Source: Bacteroidota bacterium (GTDB lineage Bacteria; Bacteroidota; Bacteroidia; Bacteroidales; CAIWKO01). Taken from it: DNA of 55,165 bases. The stretch covers positions 1 through 55,165 of the forward strand of contig JBAXND010000027.1 in assembly GCA_037133915.1 (NCBI GenBank). Direction: 5' to 3'. Position numbers and translations under genes: made by a program. The notes below the pieces were generated by a model, which was given only the letters and a program-made list of their open reading frames with translations, searched no databases and was not told the DNA's origin. This document shows, one piece after another, positions 16,167 through 23,744 of the stretch (the stretch's first letter is position 1; each line of letters starts with the position of its first letter).

Positions 16167-18968
16167 ATGCCCGACGATAAAAGATTATTCCTGCTTGACG
16201 CCATGGCTCTTATTTACCGTGCGTACTATGCATTAAATAAAAATCCGCATGTCAATTCAAAAGGACTGAATACATCAGCAATTTTGGGTTTCGCGAATAC
16301 CATTTATGAAGTATTGAAAAATGAAAAACCTACTCATATTGGCGTTGCATTCGATACACAGGCACCGACGGTAAGGCATGATGATTTTGCTATGTATAAA
16401 GCAAATCGCGAAGCCATGCCTGATGATATCTCTTTGGCGCTTCCTTACATCAAAAGACTTATTGAGGCATTCAATATTCCTATAATAATGATGGAAGGCT
16501 ACGAAGCGGATGATATTATCGGCACACTTTCTGTAAAAGCTGAACAAGCCGGTTTTACTACCTATATGATGACTTCCGACAAAGATTTCGGGCAGTTGGT
16601 GACCGAAAAAACCTTCATTTATAAGCCGGCTAAATTTGGGGTGAAGGCTGAAGTACTTGGTGTTAAGGAAGTCTGCGAAAAGTTCAGTATTAAAGAACCG
16701 AAACAGCTCATTGACCTGCTTGGTTTATGGGGCGATGCATCTGATAATATTCCCGGTATTCCCGGATTTGGCGAGGTCACGGCAAAAAAACTGATTGCTG
16801 AATTCGGCTCTATCGAAGAGCTGATTCGCCGTTCATCGGAGATATCGAATCCGCGTTGGCGCAGTCTTGTGGAAACGCACAAAGATATTGCACTGCAGTC
16901 GAAATCGCTCGCTACCATCATTCTTGATGTTCCTGTTGAATTTCACGAAGAGAACCTGCATCTGGGCGAACCCGACCGTGAAGTGTTGCGGGAGCTGTTA
17001 GATGAACTTGAATTCCGAACGTTTGCAAATCGCGTGTTTACCGATTTAAGTGTGAAGGATGGTGTGAAGCCTGCACCGGTACAGCAAACTCAGCCATCAG
17101 CACAATTCGACCTGTTTTCTTCGGCCGATGAAAAAGTGGAAACCGTTTCCAACAAGCGTGGCATTGCCGATGTGGCGCATGATTATTATTTGATTGATAC
17201 GCCCGAAAAACGTCGGCAGCTGATTGAGAAATTAAAGTCCGTAAAGAGTTTTTGTTTCGATACAGAAACCACGGGCATTGATCATGGCAGAAGTGAACTC
17301 ATTGGCTTTTCATTTGCTATAAAGCCACACGAAGCCTGGTATGTGGCACTTCCCGAAAATTACAATGAGGCATATGCCATTGTTGCTGAATTCAAAGATT
17401 TATTCGAAGATGCAGGAATAGCAAAAACAGGGCAGAATCTGAAGTTTGACATTGCGATGCTCCGCTGGTATGATATTGAGGTAAACGGAACTCTGTTCGA
17501 TACTATGATAGCGCATTACCTGCTGCAGCCCGATCAGCGGCACAATATGGATTTCCTTTCCGAAACATACCTCGATTATTCACCTGTACCTATTGAATCG
17601 CTGATAGGCAAAAAAGGGAAAGGGCAGGGGAGTATGCGCAATGTACCCCTTGACCAGCTTTGTGAATATGCTGCCGAAGATGCCGATGTTACGCTGCAAT
17701 TACGTAATGTTTTTCTTCCGGAATTAAAGAAGACAAACACCGAGCCCTTGTTCAATGAGATTGAAACACCTTTGATACCGGTGCTCGCAGCCATGGAAGC
17801 CGAAGGTATTAAAATTGACAAGCAGGCACTCAACGATTATTCCGCACAACTGCTTAGTGAAGTAAAGCAGCTTGAACTTGATATTTTTCAGATGGCCGGA
17901 ACAGAATTCAATATTTCTTCGCCAAAGCAACTCGGCGATATTTTATTCGACCGCCTTAAAATTGCCGAAAAGCCCAAAAAGACTGCAACCAAACAATATT
18001 CCACGGCTGAAGATGTGCTGGCAAAACTCTTGAATAAACATCCCATTGTTCAGGCCATTCTCGATTACCGTTCGCTTACCAAACTGAAATCGACCTATGT
18101 CGATACCCTTCCGGAGATGATTAACCCGCGTACCGGTCGCGTTCATACCTCGTTCAATCAGGCGGTGGCAGCTACGGGCAGGCTCAGTTCAAACAATCCG
18201 AACCTGCAGAATATCCCCATTCGTACTGAACGTGGACGTGAGATCCGCAAAGCCTTTGTACCCCGAAACGATGACTATGTGCTGCTTTCTGCCGACTACA
18301 GCCAGATAGAATTACGCATCATCGCTTCTATCAGTGGCGAAAAGCATATGATAGAAGATTTTAAAAATGGTCTCGATATTCATGCTGCTACAGCCGCAAG
18401 GGTTTATGGTATTGATGTGGCTGACGTCACTAAGGACATGCGCCGCAATGCAAAAATGGTGAACTTCGGAATCATTTACGGTATAAGTGCTTTTGGACTG
18501 TCCGAACGATTAGGCATTCCCCGAAAAGAAGCAGCCGAAATCATTGAACAGTATTTCGAAAAATATCCTTCTATCAAAAAGTTTATGAATGATACCATTG
18601 AATCTGCGCGTAAAAACGGATACGTTGAAACAATTAAAAATCGCCGTCGTTACCTGCGCGATATTAATGCCGGAAATGGCGTAATCCGCGGATTTGCCGA
18701 GCGAAATGCTATCAATGCTCCTATTCAGGGCAGTGCTGCCGACATGATAAAAATTGCCATGATTAATATTCACAAGTATCTCCGCGAACATAAAATGTTA
18801 TCCAAAATGGTGTTGCAGGTGCATGATGAGTTGGTGTTCGATGTGCATCAGTCGGAACTTGAACAGCTGAAACCTGTTGTGATTCGCCTTATGCAGGATG
18901 CTGTTCCCTTATTGGTGCCTGTAGAAGTGGATATTAATTCGGGCAAAAACTGGCTCGAAGCACACTAA
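16167..18968 (+). CDS. polA: DNA polymerase I
   Basis: A complete 933-residue polymerase for gap filling, RNA primer removal and repair. The N-terminal 5'-3' exonuclease domain is at about 1-290 (LLDAMALIYRAYYA; YEADDIIGT; SDKDFGQLV). The 3'-5' exonuclease domain starts near 345 and has an intact DxE motif in FDTETTG (Asp365, Glu367). The polymerase domain has motif A LSADYSQIELR (Asp710), motif B RRNAKMVNFGIIYG and motif C VHDELVF (His886, Asp887, Glu888). Proofreading residues are retained, unlike in some Pol I enzymes. It is flanked by heptanucleotide arrays on both sides. Confidence 0.98.
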   Translation: MPDDKRLFLLDAMALIYRAYYALNKNPHVNSKGLNTSAILGFANTIYEVLKNEKPTHIGVAFDTQAPTVRHDDFAMYKANREAMPDDISLALPYIKRLIEAFNIPIIMMEGYEADDIIGTLSVKAEQAGFTTYMMTSDKDFGQLVTEKTFIYKPAKFGVKAEVLGVKEVCEKFSIKEPKQLIDLLGLWGDASDNIPGIPGFGEVTAKKLIAEFGSIEELIRRSSEISNPRWRSLVETHKDIALQSKSLATIILDVPVEFHEENLHLGEPDREVLRELLDELEFRTFANRVFTDLSVKDGVKPAPVQQTQPSAQFDLFSSADEKVETVSNKRGIADVAHDYYLIDTPEKRRQLIEKLKSVKSFCFDTETTGIDHGRSELIGFSFAIKPHEAWYVALPENYNEAYAIVAEFKDLFEDAGIAKTGQNLKFDIAMLRWYDIEVNGTLFDTMIAHYLLQPDQRHNMDFLSETYLDYSPVPIESLIGKKGKGQGSMRNVPLDQLCEYAAEDADVTLQLRNVFLPELKKTNTEPLFNEIETPLIPVLAAMEAEGIKIDKQALNDYSAQLLSEVKQLELDIFQMAGTEFNISSPKQLGDILFDRLKIAEKPKKTATKQYSTAEDVLAKLLNKHPIVQAILDYRSLTKLKSTYVDTLPEMINPRTGRVHTSFNQAVAATGRLSSNNPNLQNIPIRTERGREIRKAFVPRNDDYVLLSADYSQIELRIIASISGEKHMIEDFKNGLDIHAATAARVYGIDVADVTKDMRRNAKMVNFGIIYGISAFGLSERLGIPRKEAAEIIEQYFEKYPSIKKFMNDTIESARKNGYVETIKNRRRYLRDINAGNGVIRGFAERNAINAPIQGSAADMIKIAMINIHKYLREHKMLSKMVLQVHDELVFDVHQSELEQLKPVVIRLMQDAVPLLVPVEVDINSGKNWLEAH

Positions 18969-18971
18969 TAC

Positions 18972-19006
18972 TTAGACAACAGATATTAGACATAAGAGAT
19001 AAGACT
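18972..19006. repeat. Heptanucleotide array between polA and the esterase gene
   Basis: Five 7-base units: TTAGACA, ACAGATA, TTAGACA, TAAGAGA, TAAGACT. It fills the gap after the polA stop and runs into the minus-strand gene, whose TAG stop (19005-19007) starts within the last unit. Confidence 0.8.
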
Positions 19007-20417
19007 ATTTTCCTGAGCCGGACAGCTTTTCCACAATTTTCAAATATTTTTCTTCGGCACGTATCTTTGTGAATGAGGTATCGTTCTGCAATCTCGAAAG
19101 ATCATTAAAACCAAGCTCAACAGCTTTTTCAAGAGACGTGAGCGATTTCTCTTTTTCACCTTTTTTAAGGTATAAGGTCGCAAACATGTACGCGTATTCA
19201 GAATTATCAGGGTCGATAATACTGTACAGCTCAATATAGCGTTCGGCTTCATCAAGCCTGTTCTGCTGCAGCAGCGCATTGGCTGTTGAATATGCCGCCA
19301 GACTCAGGTATTCGAGAACGCGCACGGTCAAGTGCTTTTCATCTGTATTTTGCGATTTTTTTACAAATTCGTTCAGCCTGGCAGTTTCAGCTTTCCACCA
19401 CTTGGCATCTTTTTCCTGAAGAGATTTCATGTACTCCGATTGCAGGTACAACTCTTTCTTTTCACTGTATTCAATTTCTTTTTGTTTCTGCTTAACTGCA
19501 GCAGAAGCTTCAAGTTTTGCAAGGGCTTCTTTCTGCTTTGTTATGTCGGCAAGTCCGTCAAAATAGCGAACCAGCTTAACATACAGAAGATATTCTTCAT
19601 ATTTTTTTCCGGCCGAAGATGCAGAATCTATTTTTTGTTGCGCCACACCCAGTGCCGTTTTTATATAATCATCATTCTTTGCCAGCTTGCCATCTTTCAT
19701 TGCCATCAGTTCGAAGAAAACAAACGCTTCGCTTACCATTGCTTTGGGTGGCCACGCATGCGTTCCGTCAAAGGTGATGAGCTGATGACGAAATGCGTTT
19801 TTTTCAAGTGCACGGTCAAGGTTCACCATTTCGGCGTAGTTCATATCGTCGGTACCACCAAAACCAATAAAATCGAATTTCTGACTGATAGGTTTTTCTG
19901 TCTGCGGAAATCCTGCAGAGCATCCGATAACGCCCGAAATCCCACCTCTCAGAATGGCTGCACCGCTTGCAACTCTGGCGCCTCCCGAAAATCCTGCAGT
20001 GTAAATTCTTGTGCGGTCAACAGAAAATCGTGTGAGTAAATCACCCAGCATAATATCATAAAATCCAAGATTGGCCTCAAGCGATTGTCCGTTGCGCGAA
20101 TTATTTGACCCGGCAATGATGTACCCGTATTTTTCTGCCTGTTCGCGGAATAATTCAACCGGTATATTACCGGTACCATGTGAATCAAAGGCCAGAATTA
20201 TGGGGTATTTTTTAAGTGAATCATAACTGGCAGGAAGGTATAATGTGTAAGTAACGGTCCGGTCTTTTTCGCAGCTTACAGATGCTGTAATGGCGCCTTT
20301 TTCAAAAACAGGATCAGCGGCGTTGATTTTTTTATTGTCTCTGCCGGACGTGCATCCCGGTGAAACTGCTGATATCATTGAAAGGATGCACAGAGCGGCG
20401 ATATAAAACCGTTTCAT
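19005..20417 (-). CDS. Lipoprotein with alpha/beta-hydrolase (esterase) and TPR domains
   Basis: 470 residues from the ATG at 20417, chosen because it begins a lipoprotein signal ending at Cys22 (SAVSPGC); an in-frame ATG at 20462 would precede it by 15 residues. Residues about 45-235 are an alpha/beta-hydrolase of the polyhydroxybutyrate-depolymerase/feruloyl-esterase kind: nucleophile Ser144 in GFSGG, a likely acid at Asp190 or Asp191 (GGTDD) and His220 in DGTHAWPP. A coiled, Lys/Glu-rich middle leads to TPR-like helices at about 370-460. It is predicted to sit in an envelope membrane. The substrate is unknown. Fusing a hydrolase to TPRs suggests it docks on a partner. Confidence 0.75.
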   Translation of the reverse strand: MKRFYIAALCILSMISAVSPGCTSGRDNKKINAADPVFEKGAITASVSCEKDRTVTYTLYLPASYDSLKKYPIILAFDSHGTGNIPVELFREQAEKYGYIIAGSNNSRNGQSLEANLGFYDIMLGDLLTRFSVDRTRIYTAGFSGGARVASGAAILRGGISGVIGCSAGFPQTEKPISQKFDFIGFGGTDDMNYAEMVNLDRALEKNAFRHQLITFDGTHAWPPKAMVSEAFVFFELMAMKDGKLAKNDDYIKTALGVAQQKIDSASSAGKKYEEYLLYVKLVRYFDGLADITKQKEALAKLEASAAVKQKQKEIEYSEKKELYLQSEYMKSLQEKDAKWWKAETARLNEFVKKSQNTDEKHLTVRVLEYLSLAAYSTANALLQQNRLDEAERYIELYSIIDPDNSEYAYMFATLYLKKGEKEKSLTSLEKAVELGFNDLSRLQNDTSFTKIRAEEKYLKIVEKLSGSGK

Positions 20418-20495
20418 AATTCTAAATTTAGTTTGGTCGCAAGATAAAAAAAAACCGGACATAAAAATGCCGGTTTATGAATAATATTAAGACTT

Positions 20496-21038
20496 TTAAA
20501 GTCCCGATTTATCGTACATCTCGAAATTTTTGATGCCTGTTTTTTCTTTTATCGCGATGATTACATTTTCCATGGATGCCCTTTTCTGAGTACCGAACAA
20601 TACCTTTTTCCCGTTTTTAAGCTCAATCTGAAGCCCCCAGTTGCCGCTTACATTAAATGCTTTTCCATGGGAAGAACCAAAGCGAATACCCCAACCGCCG
20701 TAATCGCTGATGGGATGATATTCACGCATGTAAACCTTCTCAATTTCATTCCATGGAATGAAGTGATAGCGCAGCATAAATGGAAAAAACTTGTAATATA
20801 TGCCGTCGTCGCATATTTCGGTGATTAGCTTCATGGTGAATGTAAAAATGAAAATTACCAGAGGAATGCCACCGAGAGCGAAAACGTTGTAAATAGATAT
20901 AACGTGGGGTTCAAAAGGACTGCTGATAACTAAACGTTCAAAAATTATAAATCCGTAACCAAGAACTAACAAGCCAACAATCGCCCAAATCCACCACTGC
21001 CTTACTTTTTGTACTTCTCTGAATATAATTTTACTCAT
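20496..21038 (-). CDS. Two-helix membrane protein with PH-like C-terminal domain
   Basis: A 180-residue protein. Two transmembrane helices (about 15-33 and 49-70) are followed by a cytosolic domain of about 110 residues. The segment DGIYYKFFPFMLRYHFIPWNEIEKVYMREYHP resembles bacterial PH-like/YdbT-type domains and the DUF6141-like proteins of Bacteroidota. Function unknown. It diverges from pssA across about 200 bases. Confidence 0.7.
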   Translation of the reverse strand: MSKIIFREVQKVRQWWIWAIVGLLVLGYGFIIFERLVISSPFEPHVISIYNVFALGGIPLVIFIFTFTMKLITEICDDGIYYKFFPFMLRYHFIPWNEIEKVYMREYHPISDYGGWGIRFGSSHGKAFNVSGNWGLQIELKNGKKVLFGTQKRASMENVIIAIKEKTGIKNFEMYDKSGL

Positions 21039-21173
21039 TGCACCCCAATTTGAGAATTAACAGAATTTTATAATACTAAGTGCTTGAAAAATATATTGAT
21101 GTGATAATTAAGTAAAATTCCTTAGTGATATATTAACAGGCAAAGTTAGCAATATTTATATAGCCATTATGCG

Positions 21174-21206
21174 TTTGCAAAAATATTATTCAAATGAGTA
21201 TATTTG
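21174..21206 (+). promoter_or_regulatory. Putative promoter of pssA
   Basis: TTTG at 21174-21177, a 21-base spacer and TATATTTG at 21199-21206 match both halves of the Bacteroidota housekeeping promoter (TTTG, 17-21 bases, TAnnTTTG). The -7 element lies 32 bases before the pssA ATG. Confidence 0.6.
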
Positions 21207-21238
21207 CAAAGATTAGAAAAAAATAATATCCCGTTACA

Positions 21239-21997
21239 ATGTGGCTTAAACGCAATATCCCGAATTTTCTTACCTGCATGAATCTGGTGTGTGGTTGTGT
21301 GGCTATTCATTTTCTATATGGAGGTCATCTGGTTACAGCTACATGGTTGGTATTGGCAGCAGCGGCTTTTGATTTCAGTGATGGCTTTGTGGCTCGTCTG
21401 CTGCATGTCAAATCAGAAATCGGGAAGCAGCTGGACTCACTTGCCGATGTTATTTCATTCGGACTGGCACCCGGAGTGGCCATGTTTATGCTGCTTCAGC
21501 TGAGCCTGAGTGCCTGGCCGGTCGGACTTCCCTCATACACGCCCTTTCTGGCGTTTATAATTCCTGCATTTTCTGCGGTCAGACTTGCCATTTTTAATGT
21601 GGATGAGCGCCAAACATCTTCTTTTCGCGGGCTGCCCACACCTGCAAATGGCATACTTATCATGTCATTGCTTCCGCTGATTTCAAAACAATACCTGTCG
21701 CCGCTCTTTCCCTGGAATGATTATCTGTTCTTCTTTATACTGCATCCGGCAATTCTGATTTCCGGAACCTTGCTGCTTTCCTTTTTATTGGTGTCCAATG
21801 TGCCTTTATTTGCTATGAAATTCAGCGGCTTTGGATGGAAAGGAAATCAACTTAGATATATTTTTATTATTACATCATTGGTGTTGATAGTTTTGTTTTA
21901 TTTTGTGGCAGTGCCCATGGTTATACTGTTGTATATTGTGTTGTCGCTGTTTCAGTATAAGAGTCTTAAAAGCGCTGAGCAAAAATCGGCGGAATGA
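21239..21997 (+). CDS. pssA: CDP-diacylglycerol--serine O-phosphatidyltransferase
   Basis: A 252-residue inner-membrane enzyme that joins CDP-diacylglycerol and serine to make phosphatidylserine, the precursor of phosphatidylethanolamine. The CDP-alcohol phosphotransferase motif is complete: D48-G-x2-A-R-x8-G62-x3-D66-x3-D70. Six to eight hydrophobic helices follow the family plan. It probably shares a transcript with the YKSDA-repeat gene 46 bases downstream, but no functional link is evident. Confidence 0.93.
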   Translation: MWLKRNIPNFLTCMNLVCGCVAIHFLYGGHLVTATWLVLAAAAFDFSDGFVARLLHVKSEIGKQLDSLADVISFGLAPGVAMFMLLQLSLSAWPVGLPSYTPFLAFIIPAFSAVRLAIFNVDERQTSSFRGLPTPANGILIMSLLPLISKQYLSPLFPWNDYLFFFILHPAILISGTLLLSFLLVSNVPLFAMKFSGFGWKGNQLRYIFIITSLVLIVLFYFVAVPMVILLYIVLSLFQYKSLKSAEQKSAE

Positions 21998-22043
21998 TTA
22001 TTGTGTTTCCAATCAATGAAATTATAACCTAAATCAGGAAAAA

Positions 22044-22400
22044 ATGAAAAAACACGCCTTCTTATTCAGAGTTACTGCAATGCTTGCAGTATTTGTTCTC
22101 ATGATCGGTGCAGTAAACGCACAAAAAGTATTCTCCTGCGAATACAAAAGCGATGCAAAAGTGAAAGTATACGTAGCCGACTATAAAAGTGATGCCGATC
22201 TGGTTGTATATAAATGTCAGTATTCAAGCGACGCAAGCGGCAACGACGGGCTATGGTATTTCTGCAATTATAAGAGCGATGCAAATGTCACCATTTACTT
22301 CTGCGACTATAAAAGCGATGCCGATCTGGTGATCTTTTTTGCCGACTATAAAAGCGATGCAGGCTGGAAAAATTCTTCCAAAAAATATTTATTGTACTAA
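22044..22400 (+). CDS. Small secreted protein with YKSDA repeats
   Basis: A 118-residue protein with a signal peptide (about 1-26, ending in VNAQ) and a mature part built almost entirely of six units of about 13 residues. Each unit carries (D/N/Q/E)YKSDA or the variant YSSDA followed by a hydrophobic alternating strand such as VKVYVA, VVYKC or TIYFC. Four cysteines fall at repeat ends and could pair across strands. The layout suggests a short beta-solenoid or beta-roll. It resembles small Bacteroidota proteins grouped as DUF6150, but I am not certain. Function unknown; probably periplasmic or extracellular. Confidence 0.78.
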   Translation: MKKHAFLFRVTAMLAVFVLMIGAVNAQKVFSCEYKSDAKVKVYVADYKSDADLVVYKCQYSSDASGNDGLWYFCNYKSDANVTIYFCDYKSDADLVIFFADYKSDAGWKNSSKKYLLY

Positions 22401-22435
22401 TAATGCGAATCAAGGGATAGATTTTCTCTTTGTAA

Positions 22436-22507
22436 CTCCGCGATATCTCAGTGTTTCTCCGTGTCAGTTTTTTTTATTTCACAGAGGTGCACTGAGAAGG
22501 CGCAGAG
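22436..22507. repeat. Imperfect 28-bp inverted repeat
   Basis: Two 28-base arms (22436-22463 and 22480-22507) are inverted copies with 20 of 28 positions matching, separated by a 16-base T-rich loop. The arms contain CTCAGTG-type and CTCCGTG/CTCTGTG-type segments. It has no coding potential and looks like a non-autonomous palindromic intergenic element. Confidence 0.7.
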
Positions 22508-22568
22508 AGCCATAGAGTTAGATTATTAAGTCTGGATTGGCATTGAAAGCATCATTGTATCACAAATT

Positions 22569-22601
22569 GAGGTTATCCCTTGCGGGGAATCTCATTTTTT
22601 T
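22569..22601 (+). terminator. Hairpin plus T-run directly before a start codon
   Basis: A ten-base-pair stem with one bulged A and one G-U pair near its base (GAGGTTATCCC and GGGGAATCTC), a TTGC loop, then seven T. It fits a terminator for the YKSDA-repeat gene, but it ends only five bases before the next ATG. It could therefore also act as a leader structure for the radical SAM gene. Confidence 0.65.
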
Positions 22602-22606
22602 AGTTT

Positions 22607-23563
22607 ATGAGCAACTATCCATGGGGTGGAATCCGCCGCTTTAATGCCTTTTCGGAACACTGTAAGAAAAAGTACGGCACACGACTTCAAAAACTGAGCA
22701 TCGACGCCGGTTTCAGTTGTCCCAACCGTGACGGCTCTTTGGCCCTGGGCGGATGCACCTTTTGTAATAATGACGCTTTTAATCCTTCGTACTGCCTTCC
22801 CGGGAAATCAATAACCCGGCAAATTGACGAAGGTATTGCCTTTCATAAAGTGCGTTATCGGCATGCCGGACAATACCTGGCCTATTTTCAGGCATATTCT
22901 AATACGTATGCCTCCATCGAAAAACTGAAAACAATATATTCTGAAGCTCTTGTGCATCCTGATATTTCAGGAATTTCTATTGGTACACGCCCTGATTGTA
23001 TCGACGCCGAGAAACTGGATTATCTGCAGGAATTATCAAAAAATCACCATGTTTTTATAGAGTTTGGCGTGGAATCCTGTTATGATGAAACACTGCTCAG
23101 GGTTCATCGTGGTCATGATTTTAGCGCATCCTTAAAAGCCATCAGGGCAAGCGCTGAAAGGGGCTTGCATACAGGCGTGCATCTTATCATGGGCCTTCCG
23201 GGCGAAAGCAGAGAACAAATGCTTGCTGAAGCTGACATTATTTCGGAACTGCCTGTGAACAGCATAAAAATTCACCAACTGCAGATTATCAAAGAAACGG
23301 CCATGGCACTGGAATTTGAGCAGCATCCGCAGCACTTTCAATTGTTTGCACGCGATGAATACATTGAATTCGTAATTGATTTTCTGGAACGCCTGCATCC
23401 TGCAATTACGGTTGAACGGCTTACCGCCGAAGTTCCGCCCCGCTTTCTGGCCGGCCCCGCCTGGGGCTTAATGCGTGGCGACGAGCTGCTCCGGCTCATT
23501 GAAAAGAGAATGACCGAACGCGACACATGGCAGGGCAAGCATTGCAAATCTGTTATGGTGTAG
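22607..23563 (+). CDS. TIGR01212-family radical SAM protein
   Basis: A 318-residue radical S-adenosylmethionine enzyme of the YhcC type. The cluster cysteines are Cys38, Cys50 and Cys53 in CPNRDG...GGCTFCNN, giving the CX11CX2C spacing characteristic of this family rather than CX3CX2C. Further family segments are ISIGTRPDCI, EFGVESCYDETL and HLIMGLPGESR, and the C-terminal part after about 230 is Elp3-like. The reaction is unknown. The start at 22607 is secure because homology begins within a few codons (YPWGGIRRFNAFS), although a terminator-like hairpin ends five bases upstream. Confidence 0.93.
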   Translation: MSNYPWGGIRRFNAFSEHCKKKYGTRLQKLSIDAGFSCPNRDGSLALGGCTFCNNDAFNPSYCLPGKSITRQIDEGIAFHKVRYRHAGQYLAYFQAYSNTYASIEKLKTIYSEALVHPDISGISIGTRPDCIDAEKLDYLQELSKNHHVFIEFGVESCYDETLLRVHRGHDFSASLKAIRASAERGLHTGVHLIMGLPGESREQMLAEADIISELPVNSIKIHQLQIIKETAMALEFEQHPQHFQLFARDEYIEFVIDFLERLHPAITVERLTAEVPPRFLAGPAWGLMRGDELLRLIEKRMTERDTWQGKHCKSVMV

Positions 23564-23602
23564 CTGCCACAAAACAAGCACTTTTTATTATCGCTGTCGT
23601 TT

Positions 23603-23620
23603 TGTCATTAAATCGTGACA
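23603..23620. promoter_or_regulatory. TGTCA-N8-TGACA inverted repeat upstream of dnaK
   Basis: A perfect five-base inverted repeat with an 8-base spacer, about 60 bases upstream of the sigma-54-like -24 element. This is the distance range of activator binding sites. A second pair with the same arms lies at 23647-23670. Confidence 0.45.
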
Positions 23621-23646
23621 CCAGTCAGGCCTGTACTATTATTTAC

Positions 23647-23670
23647 TGTCAGAATTACACTCTATTGACA
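23647..23670. promoter_or_regulatory. Second TGTCA/TGACA inverted repeat upstream of dnaK
   Basis: TGTCA at 23647-23651 and TGACA at 23666-23670 are separated by 14 bases, about 10 bases before the -24-like element. It uses the same arm sequences as the pair at 23603-23620. Confidence 0.4.
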
Positions 23671-23680
23671 AAAATACGGC

Positions 23681-23696
23681 TTGGCACAACGATTGA
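23681..23696 (+). promoter_or_regulatory. Sigma-54-like -24/-12 element before dnaK
   Basis: TTGGCAC, five bases, TTGA. The spacing between GG and the downstream G matches the RpoN consensus TTGGCAC-N5-TTGC, with the final C replaced by A. It lies 48 bases before the dnaK ATG. No CIRCE element and no obvious TTTG/TAnnTTTG pair was seen in this gap. Confidence 0.45.
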
Positions 23697-23744
23697 CAAA
23701 GGCAGGCATCAACACAGAAATATCAATTTTTAAAACCTTATAAA

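Noticed and set aside
23564..23744. CIRCE or sigma-32-type control of dnaK
   Set aside because: No TTAGCACTC/GAGTGCTAA repeat or sigma-32-like -35/-10 pair was found in the gap.
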